Assembly (NCBI RefSeq): GCF_000511175.1
Contig: NZ_KI866530.1
Location: 2,848,680-2,912,679, forward strand
DNA length: 64,000 bases
Direction of reading: 5' to 3'
DNA from: Sediminibacterium salmoneum NBRC 103935
GTDB taxonomy: Bacteria > Bacteroidota > Bacteroidia > Chitinophagales > Chitinophagaceae
A program made the translations under genes and the position numbers. Below, piece after piece: positions 44,557 to 53,203 of this stretch. The stretch's first letter is position 1; each line of letters begins with the position of its first letter. The notes beneath the pieces are model-generated. The model was not told the DNA's origin, ran no database searches, and saw only the letters and a program-made list of their open reading frames with translations.

Positions 44557-46065
44557 ATGTTTGCTATGACTGAGAAGACCAAATCCATTGGCCATCCGAA
44601 AGGACTCTATGTTTTGTTCGCTACTGAAATGTGGGAACGTTTCAACTACTACGGCATGCGCGCCATCCTGGTATTGTTCATGACCAAGGCGTTGATGTTC
44701 GATAAAGTATTTGCCTCTAATTTATATGGTAGTTATACCGGACTGATTTACCTGACACCCTTGGTGGGAGGTTATGTGGCCGATCGTTACTGGGGAAATA
44801 AGCGCTCCATTTTAATGGGGGGTATTTTAATGGCGATTGGAGAATTCATCTTGTTTTTTTGTGGTGCTTTATACAATTCCAATCCGGATGCATCGGCCTG
44901 GCTGTTCTTTTCGGGCCTGGGTTTCATGATTGCGGGAAATGGATTTTTTAAACCCAATATTTCTTCCCTGGTAGGTCAGTTGTATGCAAAAGGAGATAGC
45001 AGAACTGACTCAGCCTATACCATATTCTACATGGGAATCAATGTGGGTGGGGCTTTGGGGCCATTTGTATGTGGACTGGTAGGCGATACAGGCAATCCCG
45101 CCGATTTTAAATGGGCATTTTTAGCCGGGGGGATTGGAATGCTCTTGGGAGTAGCCACCCTGCAGTTTTTGCACAATAAATACGTGTTGGATCCGCAGGG
45201 AAAAATTTTAGGATTGACCCCTGAAAATGCTCCTGCTAAGTTTTTGAAACCTGCATTTATTGTGGGTTCCCTCCTGGTCTTTTCATTGATTTGTATTGGC
45301 TTGATTTATGCCGACGTAAAAATATTCAGTTACTTATTCTATCTGTTAATTGCGAGTATTCTGCTGATTGCTTTTATTGTATTCTCCGATAAAACCCTGA
45401 CGTCATTAGAAAAGAAAAAAGTAGCGGTGATTTTTACCGTCTCTTTCTTTGTGATTTTCTTCTGGAGTGCTTTTGAGCAGGCAGGAGCCTCCCTTACCTT
45501 TTTTGCTTCAGAGCAAACCAACAGAGATCTGGGCTTCTTTGTAGTGCCTGCCAGTTTCTTTCAATCTTTGAACTCCACATTTGTGGTGGTATTGGCGCCG
45601 GTCTTTGCCTTCCTCTGGTTGAAAATGGGTAAGCGCGAACCTTCTTCTCCTATGAAAATGGCCATGGGCTTGTTTTTGCTGGCACTGGGTTATTTGTGGA
45701 TTGCTTTTGGTGTAAAGGATGTACAGCCCGGTGTAAAAGTGAGTATGATGTGGCTGACAGGCATGTACTTTATGCATACCAGCGGTGAACTTTGTTTGTC
45801 GCCCATTGGATTATCGCTGGTGAATAAGCTGGCACCACTAAAATTTGCTTCTTTGTTAATGGCAGTATGGTTTACCGCGAATGCGTTTGCGAATAAACTA
45901 GCAGGTGTATTGAGTGCTTTGTATCCCGATGGAAAAACCACGTATGTACTGGGCTATGCCATTACCAATTTATACGACTATTTTATGATGTTTGTAGTAA
46001 TGGCAGGAACGGCTTCAGTCATCCTGTTTATCATTGCCAGCAAGTTGAAAAAAATGATGGATTAA
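44557..46065 (+). CDS. Peptide MFS transporter (POT/PTR2 family)
   Basis: 502 residues from the ATG at 44557 (a second ATG at 44566 is equally plausible; an upstream in-frame start at 44497 is in non-coding-looking sequence). About 12-14 helices. The E-x-x-E-R-F proton-coupling motif is present as EMWERFNYYGMRA (near 23), and the PTR2 signature FYMGINVGGALGPFVCGLVGD lies near 165. Expected to import di- and tripeptides with protons. Followed 18 nt later by an OPT-family transporter gene on the same strand. Confidence 0.94.
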   Translation: MFAMTEKTKSIGHPKGLYVLFATEMWERFNYYGMRAILVLFMTKALMFDKVFASNLYGSYTGLIYLTPLVGGYVADRYWGNKRSILMGGILMAIGEFILFFCGALYNSNPDASAWLFFSGLGFMIAGNGFFKPNISSLVGQLYAKGDSRTDSAYTIFYMGINVGGALGPFVCGLVGDTGNPADFKWAFLAGGIGMLLGVATLQFLHNKYVLDPQGKILGLTPENAPAKFLKPAFIVGSLLVFSLICIGLIYADVKIFSYLFYLLIASILLIAFIVFSDKTLTSLEKKKVAVIFTVSFFVIFFWSAFEQAGASLTFFASEQTNRDLGFFVVPASFFQSLNSTFVVVLAPVFAFLWLKMGKREPSSPMKMAMGLFLLALGYLWIAFGVKDVQPGVKVSMMWLTGMYFMHTSGELCLSPIGLSLVNKLAPLKFASLLMAVWFTANAFANKLAGVLSALYPDGKTTYVLGYAITNLYDYFMMFVVMAGTASVILFIIASKLKKMMD

Positions 46066-46083
46066 TTTTAAATACCCCCAATT

Positions 46084-48129
46084 ATGTCGCAACCAACCAA
46101 GCAATTCAAACCCTTTGTGGCTCCAGAGTCGAACATGCCGGAACTAACGGTTAAGTCTATTCTGGTCGGCAGTTTATTCGGTGTAATTTTTGGTGCAGCC
46201 ACGGTGTACCTGGCTTTGAAAGCAGGCTTAACCGTATCGGCGTCTATACCTATAGCGGTGATTGCAATCACCCTGGGAAGAAAGTTCTTAAAGACCACCA
46301 TTTTAGAAAATAATATCATTCAGACTACAGGCTCTGCAGGGGAAAGCATTGCAGCGGGTGTGGCATTTACCCTACCTGGATTTTTATTTTTATCCGCACC
46401 GGATAGTGCTTCTTATTTTAATTATCTCACTATTCTGATTCTTTCGATTGTAGGGGGATTATTGGGAACCTTATTGATGGTGCCTTTACGCAAAGCTTTA
46501 ATAGTAAACGAACACGATAACCTGCCTTACCCTGAAGGAACGGCTTGCGGCGATGTATTGAAAGCAGGAGAGAAGGGAGGCGATTTTGCCAAGACGGCTT
46601 TCTGGGGACTGGGAGTTGCATTTGTATATGCGCTTTTGCAAAAAGTATTGCATGTAATTGCAGAGACCCCTTATTATGCTACGCAGCAGATCAATAAATT
46701 TTTTCCTTCTGCTAAAGTGAGTGGTGAAATTACTCCTGAGTACCTGGGGGTGGGTTATATTATTGGTCCAAAAATTGGGGGCGTATTGGTAGCAGGCGGG
46801 GTGTTGAGCTGGCTGGTATTTATTCCTTTGTTTTCTACCCTGGTGCCACCGGATGTAATTGCCGCGCAGTTGGTAAAACTGGGCTATCTGGCAGATGTTG
46901 CAGTAGCAGGAGGTAAGGGAGGATGGGATCCGGTAGCACATACATTTGCCGATTATTCTTCTGCCATTTATTATGCTTATATCAGACAGATTGGAGCGGG
47001 TACGGTAGCAGCGGGTGGTATCATCACTTTAATTAAAACCATTCCTACGATTGTAAAATCGGTAAAGGGTTCTGTTGCTTCCTTAAAAGCAGAAAGTGGT
47101 GGCAACGCAGGCTCGATTGCAAGAACCGAAAGAGATTTAAGCTTGAAAGTAGTAGGGTTGGGTGCAGTGGGGTTGATTTTATTAATTACTGTTTTACCAC
47201 AAGTTCCTGGCGATAGCATTTTACAGAAATTATTGATTGGCATATTGGTGATTTTATTCGGTGCGCTTTTCGTAACCGTATCTTCCAGAATTGTTGGCTT
47301 GATTGGATCTTCTAATAATCCCATCAGCGGTATGACCATTGCCACCGTTATGGGAACCAGTTTAATTTTCTTAAGTGTGGGCTGGACGGGTCAAAGTTTT
47401 GAACCATTGGTATTGGTAGTGGGTGGTATGATTTGTATTGCAGCAGCCAATGCCGGCGCTACTTCACAGGATTTAAAAAGCGGATACATTGTAGGGGCTA
47501 CGCCTCGCAATCAGCAGATAGCTTTGTTTGTGGGTGCCATTGTTTCTTCTATTGTTATAGGATTAACCGTTAAATTTTTAGATAAGCCCAGCACAGAAAT
47601 GCTGAGCCAGGGCATTAACCATGCCATTGGAACAGAAAAATATCCTGCGCCACAAGCCACACTTATGGCAACATTAATCAAAGGGATTCTTTCTCAGAAC
47701 CTGGATTGGCAATATGTGTTTGCTGGTGTATTTCTTGCGGTAACCATGGAACTTTGTGGTATTAAGTCGTTGAGTTTTGCGGTGGGAGCATACCTGCCGC
47801 TGGCTACTACTTTGCCAATCTTTTTAGGAGGTGCTATCAGAGGCATAGTTGAAATGAAGCAGAAGAAAGAAAATGTACAGATAAGCGCGGAAGAAGAGGA
47901 ACTGGGTAAGGGTAATTTATTTGCTACTGGATTAGTGGCAGGTGGTGCGGTTGCTGGTGTGGTCATTGCCTTTATTGCGGGCTCTTCGGGTGGTGAGAAA
48001 TTCCTTGCTGCAGTAAGCCAGGAGCACAATCTGGTAGAATTGCTTTCAGAGAATGGCTATTTCGTTTTAGGAACTATATTCTTTACGGCAATGGCGGGCA
48101 TTTTATACAAAGTAGCTACCAAAAAATAA
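46084..48129 (+). CDS. Oligopeptide transporter, OPT family
   Basis: 681 residues with about 16 hydrophobic segments. Family traits: N-terminal [75 protein letters not shown] and the C-terminal [20 protein letters not shown] repeat. OPT proteins import oligopeptides or metal-chelate complexes by proton symport. Same transcript as the POT gene, so two unrelated peptide importers would be made together. The next gene, DUF1800, begins 55 nt later. Confidence 0.94.
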   Translation: MSQPTKQFKPFVAPESNMPELTVKSILVGSLFGVIFGAATVYLALKAGLTVSASIPIAVIAITLGRKFLKTTILENNIIQTTGSAGESIAAGVAFTLPGFLFLSAPDSASYFNYLTILILSIVGGLLGTLLMVPLRKALIVNEHDNLPYPEGTACGDVLKAGEKGGDFAKTAFWGLGVAFVYALLQKVLHVIAETPYYATQQINKFFPSAKVSGEITPEYLGVGYIIGPKIGGVLVAGGVLSWLVFIPLFSTLVPPDVIAAQLVKLGYLADVAVAGGKGGWDPVAHTFADYSSAIYYAYIRQIGAGTVAAGGIITLIKTIPTIVKSVKGSVASLKAESGGNAGSIARTERDLSLKVVGLGAVGLILLITVLPQVPGDSILQKLLIGILVILFGALFVTVSSRIVGLIGSSNNPISGMTIATVMGTSLIFLSVGWTGQSFEPLVLVVGGMICIAAANAGATSQDLKSGYIVGATPRNQQIALFVGAIVSSIVIGLTVKFLDKPSTEMLSQGINHAIGTEKYPAPQATLMATLIKGILSQNLDWQYVFAGVFLAVTMELCGIKSLSFAVGAYLPLATTLPIFLGGAIRGIVEMKQKKENVQISAEEEELGKGNLFATGLVAGGAVAGVVIAFIAGSSGGEKFLAAVSQEHNLVELLSENGYFVLGTIFFTAMAGILYKVATKK

Positions 48130-48184
48130 CCCAACTAGCATTAAACCTTTGGTTTGATTTTCTATCTTACTGCAAATTCAGGCT

Positions 48185-49912
48185 ATGAAATTTGCAAGGC
48201 CTTTCTGTGGTTGGTTGGGTTTGTTTTTTCTGTTGGTGTTCTCTGCAAAAGCGGCGGATGAAATTCCCTATAAAAAATATGGCTATACTCCTGCGCAGGC
48301 AGCAGCCCGACTTATAGATAGATTTAGTTTTGGCGCCAAACCCGGGCAGGTAGCGGCTGTGGTGGCAATGGGTATAGACAACTGGTTTGAACAACAACTG
48401 GAAGGTAACCAACCCAATGCTGCGTTGGACAAGCGATTAGCTAATTTCAAATCCCTGCAATTGAATAACGATAGTATCGTGAATCGTTATCTGAATGCAG
48501 GACAAGTAATCCGACTCGCTACACGAAACGGTTTGCTCAACAGAGATTCCATACAGGCCGATCAGGCCGCTTACCGGGCGCAGGTAAGACAATTAATGGA
48601 ACAGCAAGGCTATTTGCCCATACAGGAATTGCATCGCGAACTGGTGGTGCAAAAAGTTTTGAGAGCAGCCTATAGTAACAATCAATTACAGGAAGTATTA
48701 ACGGATTTCTGGTTCAATCATTTTAATGTATCTGCCACCAAGAACCAGTGTCAGCAATTTATTTATACTTACGAAAGAGATGCCATCAGACCCAATGTGC
48801 TGGGAAGTTTCAAAGACTTGTTATTGGCAACCGCAAAGCATCCGGCTATGCTGGAATATTTAGACAATGCCAGTAGTGTGAGTCTGCGCAATGCGCCAAG
48901 GATGTATAACAATGCACCGAGAAATGCCAGAGGCCTGAACGAAAATTATGCCCGTGAAGTAATGGAATTGCATACCCTTGGCGTGGATGGTGGATATACA
49001 CAGGCGGATGTTACCGCAGTTGCAAGGGCTTTAACGGGTTGGACGGTGATGCAAGGAAATTTTCTTTTCCGGCCGCGCATGCATGACAATGAGGCCAAGA
49101 CTATTTTAAATAAAAATTTTCCAGCCAATGGTGGCTACCAGGAAGGGATAGATGTGTTAACGATGTTGGCAGAACATCCCTCCACGGCGCAATTCATTTG
49201 TACCAAACTGGCCACCCGATTTGTGAGTGATACACCTTCTGCTTCTTTGATTAAGAATATGGTAAAGACTTTTCAGTCAACTGGCGGAAATATAAAGGAG
49301 GTATTGCGCACCATGGTGCATGATCCTTCTTTTTGGAAAAAATCGGCACCACATGAAAAAGTAAAATCGCCTTTTGAATTAGTGATCAGCGCCGTTAGGG
49401 CTACCAATGCACAGATAGTTCAGCCTTTTCAATTATTTAACTGGTGTACTAAAATGGGACAACGTTTTTATTATTACCAGGCACCCACTGGTTTTCCCGA
49501 CAGGGCTTCTTATTGGATTAATACCGGATCCTTGTTGAATCGAATGAATTTTGGATTGGCATTTGCATCACAAAAAATCCCCGGTGTTCGGATGGATTTA
49601 GCAGCTTTAAATAATTACCATGAACCAGAGAGTGCCATAGATGCATTAAATGTATACAGCAATTTGTTGTTGCCGCAACGCGACCATAGTGCCAATATTA
49701 AGCGCTTGATTCCATTGGTGAACGATGAGGCGGTGGAAGAGAAAATTAATAAGGCTTCAGATTTGTCTGCCAATAAACAAGGAGAAACGATGATGGATCT
49801 TAATAAAACCAATCCTGCAGAAGAAAAAATTTCTCTTGAGAAGGGAAGCAAAACTTTATTGTCGCAAGTAGTAGGCATCATTATTGGTTCACCAGAATTT
49901 CAAAGAAAATAA
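48185..49912 (+). CDS. DUF1800 domain-containing protein
   Basis: 575 residues. Signal peptide (FLLVFSAKAADE), then the DUF1800 domain filling nearly the whole protein: AARLIDRFSFGAKPG, VLTDFWFNHFNV, ENYAREVMELHTLGVDGGYTQADVTAVARALTGW, LATRFVSD and HDPSFW, near the ends VGIIIGSPEFQRK. The family is exported, usually paired with DUF1501, with no biochemical role proved. The pair is separated by one nucleotide here. Often seen in Bacteroidota, Planctomycetota and Proteobacteria. Confidence 0.93.
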   Translation: MKFARPFCGWLGLFFLLVFSAKAADEIPYKKYGYTPAQAAARLIDRFSFGAKPGQVAAVVAMGIDNWFEQQLEGNQPNAALDKRLANFKSLQLNNDSIVNRYLNAGQVIRLATRNGLLNRDSIQADQAAYRAQVRQLMEQQGYLPIQELHRELVVQKVLRAAYSNNQLQEVLTDFWFNHFNVSATKNQCQQFIYTYERDAIRPNVLGSFKDLLLATAKHPAMLEYLDNASSVSLRNAPRMYNNAPRNARGLNENYAREVMELHTLGVDGGYTQADVTAVARALTGWTVMQGNFLFRPRMHDNEAKTILNKNFPANGGYQEGIDVLTMLAEHPSTAQFICTKLATRFVSDTPSASLIKNMVKTFQSTGGNIKEVLRTMVHDPSFWKKSAPHEKVKSPFELVISAVRATNAQIVQPFQLFNWCTKMGQRFYYYQAPTGFPDRASYWINTGSLLNRMNFGLAFASQKIPGVRMDLAALNNYHEPESAIDALNVYSNLLLPQRDHSANIKRLIPLVNDEAVEEKINKASDLSANKQGETMMDLNKTNPAEEKISLEKGSKTLLSQVVGIIIGSPEFQRK

Positions 49913-49913
49913 T

Positions 49914-51173
49914 ATGAGCAGCAGAAGAGCATTTATGCGATCAGGGGCCATGGCCCTATTTGCCACTGGCATTGCAGGAGGGATTCCTGCATTTATTACC
50001 CGTGCTGCTGCAGCAGCCCTTCCTCCTGCTCCTTACAAAAGGAATAAAGTGCTGGTCTGTATTTTTCAAAGAGGTGCAATGGATGGACTTATGGCGGTGA
50101 CGCCTTTTACCGATATGGAATTGAAAAAAGCAAGGCCTACTTTGTTTATGGATCCTACGAATAGTTCAGGCAAACTATTTGACCTGGATGGACAATTCGG
50201 ATTGCATCCAGGCTTTGCTTCTTTACAGCCTTTTTTTGCAGATAAACGATTGGCCATTGCACATGGGGTAGGCAGCCCTAATAACACACGCAGCCATTTT
50301 GATGCACAGGACTATATGGAATCGGGAACTCCCTTTAGTAAAAGCACTTCTAGTGGATGGCTCAACAGAGCAGTAGGATTGATGGGGCACGATGCTAGTC
50401 CGTTCAGAGCTGTTAGTATTACCGGAGCCTTACCAAGAAGTTTATATGGAAACGAGGAAGCATTAGCAATTAGCAACCTGGAAGATTTTGCCTTGCAAAC
50501 CAAGGGTAATCCGATGGCTGCGAATATAACGGCAGGTTCTTTTGAAGAACTATATGAACAAACCAGCAATCGTTTGTTGAACCGGGCGGGCAAGGAAAGT
50601 TTTGAAGCCATGAAAATGCTGAACCCGAACGATATTAAAAATTACAAGCCTCTTGCAGGTGTTGCATATCCCAATAGTCCCTTGGGCAATTCTTTAAAAC
50701 AGATTGCCATGCTGATCAAAATGAATATTGGATTAGAAGTAGCATTTGCAGAGAACGGGGGATGGGATACGCATTTTAATCAGGGCACCCTGAATGGAGT
50801 GTTCGCTCGCAATGTTCGTGACTTTAGTGATAGCATCGCGGCATTCTGGAATGATATGAGCGCTTACCAGGACGATGTAACCCTGATGACCATGACAGAG
50901 TTTGGCAGAACCGTAGCCCAGAACGGAACCGGAGGAACCGATCACGGAAGAGCCAGCTGCTCATTTGTTTTGGGCAATGCAGTACAAGGTGGAAAGGTTT
51001 ACCATCAAATAGGATCACTGGCAAAAGACCAGTTGGAAGATCAGCGCGACCTGCCTGTTACCACCGATTTCAGATCGGTATTTAGTGGGGTAGCGAATAA
51101 GCACTTAGGCATTAACAACAACAGTGTCTTATTTCCTAAGTGGGAGGGGAAGTCGTTGGAAATTATTCGGTAA
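49914..51173 (+). CDS. DUF1501 domain-containing protein, probable Tat substrate
   Basis: 419 residues from the ATG at 49914, one base after the DUF1800 stop; an in-frame start at 49884 would overlap that gene. The N-terminus SSRRAFMRSGAMALFATGIAG has a twin-arginine motif and hydrophobic core ending in ITRAAAAA, so Tat export is likely. The rest matches DUF1501, an alkaline-phosphatase/sulfatase-like fold: RGAMDGLMAVTPF, SHFDAQDYMESG, NGGWDTHFNQG, TMTEFGRTVAQNGTGGTDHGRAS. Metal-binding Asp/His residues of that fold appear retained. Substrate unknown. Confidence 0.93.
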   Translation: MSSRRAFMRSGAMALFATGIAGGIPAFITRAAAAALPPAPYKRNKVLVCIFQRGAMDGLMAVTPFTDMELKKARPTLFMDPTNSSGKLFDLDGQFGLHPGFASLQPFFADKRLAIAHGVGSPNNTRSHFDAQDYMESGTPFSKSTSSGWLNRAVGLMGHDASPFRAVSITGALPRSLYGNEEALAISNLEDFALQTKGNPMAANITAGSFEELYEQTSNRLLNRAGKESFEAMKMLNPNDIKNYKPLAGVAYPNSPLGNSLKQIAMLIKMNIGLEVAFAENGGWDTHFNQGTLNGVFARNVRDFSDSIAAFWNDMSAYQDDVTLMTMTEFGRTVAQNGTGGTDHGRASCSFVLGNAVQGGKVYHQIGSLAKDQLEDQRDLPVTTDFRSVFSGVANKHLGINNNSVLFPKWEGKSLEIIR

Positions 51174-51318
51174 GCTTGTTTTTTTATGCGCTTTCTTTTT
51201 AATATATTCACACCACCCCATTTTGTTGCTTAAATAGTATTTCTCATTCATTATATTGTTAGTAAATACTGACTGGTGACTCTTATGCTTGGGACTCAGG
51301 AAGCAATACTTTAGAAAA

Positions 51319-51858
51319 ATGAAAAAAATACTATCTATTTTATTTCTCATTATAATGATGGCTTTTACATCATTAGGAAGGCAGAATAATTCAACGGAAA
51401 TGCTGGATTGGAATTCAATTCGCATAAACAATAAACTACCTCTGGTTTGTAAGAAATTGGATCTAATAAAATTATTAGGTAATCCTGATAAAATAATAAA
51501 TCCCGAATACCTAGATATATGCGCTTCCTATTTTGAAAAGGACTTTAATTATTTGGTTTGGGGCGATTGCAAATTTGAATCTACTAATTCACAAGCTGTA
51601 ATTAGCTCTGTTGATATTGAATCAGGAATAATTAAACTAGTATCGCCTTTAATCACGCTTGACAACTCTGTTACTTTTGAAAAAATTAAAAGAGTTTTCC
51701 CAAATTCTGCTAAATATGCTAAGGAACTAATTGTAGAAAAAAAGGGGACTGTATTAAGTATTAAACTAGCAAGTTCTCGGAAAAACTCTGATGATGGATG
51801 GCTTTTGTTTTTTAAAGCTGGCAAACTGGTAAGAGTTGATTATTGGATAGCCTGTTAA
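51319..51858 (+). CDS. Exported small protein, unrecognised (island gene 1)
   Basis: 179 residues from the ATG at 51319; an upstream in-frame start at 51289 would put ten residues ahead of a good signal peptide (MKKILSILFLIIMMAFTSLG). Mature part has four Cys (in LVCKK, DICASYF, WGDCKF and the final WIAC), an even number suited to disulfides, and a segment KKLDLIKLLGNPDKI that resembles the helix-turn of SmpA/BLIP-type folds, followed by a beta-rich half. I do not recognise the family; the fold remark is weak inference. The gene is clearly more AT-rich than the flanking housekeeping genes and opens a four-gene same-strand island. Confidence 0.7.
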   Translation: MKKILSILFLIIMMAFTSLGRQNNSTEMLDWNSIRINNKLPLVCKKLDLIKLLGNPDKIINPEYLDICASYFEKDFNYLVWGDCKFESTNSQAVISSVDIESGIIKLVSPLITLDNSVTFEKIKRVFPNSAKYAKELIVEKKGTVLSIKLASSRKNSDDGWLLFFKAGKLVRVDYWIAC

Positions 51859-51898
51859 TGCTTTAAACTTTAGTAGTTGAACCTTTTAAAAGATTCAA

Positions 51899-52453
51899 AT
51901 GGACATTACAGATATCGATAAATACGCTAAGGTCATTACGCTTGGTTTGGACAAGCGCATGGCAGCACTCAGAGGCGGATTTGTTCTTGATGAATTTGAT
52001 CCGGCAGTTGATTGTGATAAGATGTTTCGAAATCGCTTAAATAGGTTTGTTAAGAGGAAAACCCTTGAAAGATTGGAGGAAATGTTGAATGACTTAATTA
52101 TATATTTTGAGGTCAATTATGATCAGCATTTTGCATCAGTTTTGTTACAGACAACTGGCTATACTCTTCAGCCTATTCCTCCTAAATTTAAATCTATTTC
52201 AACCGAAAAAAACCTTCGAGTGGGGTATTCAGGTAAAAATGAAACAAGTTTATCTTTCGTTTCTATAGAGTTACCGACTGGTAGCGGTTCCATTTATTGT
52301 ATGAAAGGGACAAATCCGCTTTTGACAGCCCATTGGCTGAATAACCAAACTATTGAAATACAAATACCAATTATACGGGAAGAAGTTGAACGGATTAGTG
52401 TTGTTAAAATGTATAAGGAAAGCATTCAAATAATTTATAAGGAAATATTTTGA
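51899..52453 (+). CDS. Unrecognised cytoplasmic protein (island gene 2)
   Basis: 184 residues without signal peptide or membrane helix. The N-terminal half is helical and charged (GLDKRMAALRGGF, LNRFVKRKTLERLEEMLNDLI), the C-terminal half beta-rich with PLLTAHWLNNQTIEIQIP, a W-x-N-N-x-x-I strand seen in several small immunity- or DUF5412-like beta domains; I treat that as suggestive only. It begins 40 nt after island gene 1. AT-rich like its neighbours. Function unknown. Confidence 0.65.
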   Translation: MDITDIDKYAKVITLGLDKRMAALRGGFVLDEFDPAVDCDKMFRNRLNRFVKRKTLERLEEMLNDLIIYFEVNYDQHFASVLLQTTGYTLQPIPPKFKSISTEKNLRVGYSGKNETSLSFVSIELPTGSGSIYCMKGTNPLLTAHWLNNQTIEIQIPIIREEVERISVVKMYKESIQIIYKEIF

Positions 52454-52469
52454 TTAATTTTTTCTGCCA

Positions 52470-52937
52470 ATGAAAATAAAACCAGATCGAATTCCGAATA
52501 GACAGTTCGTTTATTCCATTCTTTTTTTAGTATTATTTATTTCTAATTCATGCTCAAGCACTCGAATGTCGCGTTCGTTAACCAAGCAGTATAGGCATAT
52601 CTATATAGAACAATTTAAACTAACCTATTTTCGGCAACTTTTAATAAAAAGCTTTAACAATTCAAGTGCAGTTCGGGAGATTTTCAATAGTGATTATAGC
52701 GGATTTACTGAGCCTATTTTAACGCAAGAAGATTTTAAAATTATAGATAGCTTAACTACTTTAGATAATTCTTATTTAAAAACTGATTCAATAGCAGGCG
52801 TAAATCGGGCGGAAGGAGCACACGGAAAAAGACCCCTAGCGTTTATCATGCAAAAGTTGACAGATAAAAGTCTGGATCGATTGGCCAAAAAAAGACTAAA
52901 ACTCAATGATAAAGAAATACAAGGATTGGCATTCTAG
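52470..52937 (+). CDS. Small lipoprotein, unrecognised (island gene 3)
   Basis: 155 residues. Signal segment with lipobox SNSC (Cys28), then a mainly helical, Lys-rich mature region; RAEGAHGKRPLAFIMQKL and RLAKKRLKLNDKEIQG near the C-terminus look like conserved cores but match nothing I know. Starts 16 nt after island gene 2. Its last 32 bases overlap the next gene, which points to coupled translation with a small membrane protein. Confidence 0.65.
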   Translation: MKIKPDRIPNRQFVYSILFLVLFISNSCSSTRMSRSLTKQYRHIYIEQFKLTYFRQLLIKSFNNSSAVREIFNSDYSGFTEPILTQEDFKIIDSLTTLDNSYLKTDSIAGVNRAEGAHGKRPLAFIMQKLTDKSLDRLAKKRLKLNDKEIQGLAF

Positions 52938-53154
52938 CCTCACCCCATTTAAACGATTAGCTGTATCATTTATATTGAATTGGCTTTACTGGCTAACCGC
53001 CTGGTTTATTTCCGATCAGTTTTTCTTTGAAGAAAAGCACTCCATTCGGTATCATTTGTTTCATGCTACATGGATGTCTTTTTTCATGACTATGCCATTT
53101 AATTGGAAAGCGATAAAGGAATTGTTTATGTTCAAGCGCAATTCAAATCCTTAA
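52906..53154 (+). CDS. Small two-helix membrane protein, overlapping (island gene 4)
   Basis: 82 residues, beginning inside island gene 3 (overlap of 32 nt, different frame). The only in-frame start is the ATG at 52906. Residues about 18-37 and 48-66 are hydrophobic, aromatic-rich helices (FILNWLYWLTAWFI; LFHATWMSFFMTMPF) with a basic tail. An inner-membrane partner of the lipoprotein is the obvious guess. No family recognised. Convergent with the serine hydrolase gene that follows. Confidence 0.6.
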   Translation: MIKKYKDWHSSLTPFKRLAVSFILNWLYWLTAWFISDQFFFEEKHSIRYHLFHATWMSFFMTMPFNWKAIKELFMFKRNSNP

Positions 53155-53203
53155 ATATTAATTTTAGAAATGATTTCAGTTAAGGTTTTTATTCTTTCAC
53201 GCC

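Noticed and set aside
46498..46941. 147-codon minus-strand open frame inside the OPT gene
   Set aside because: Lies fully within a well-supported transporter gene; composition looks like an antisense artefact (many Tyr, Gln and Cys residues).
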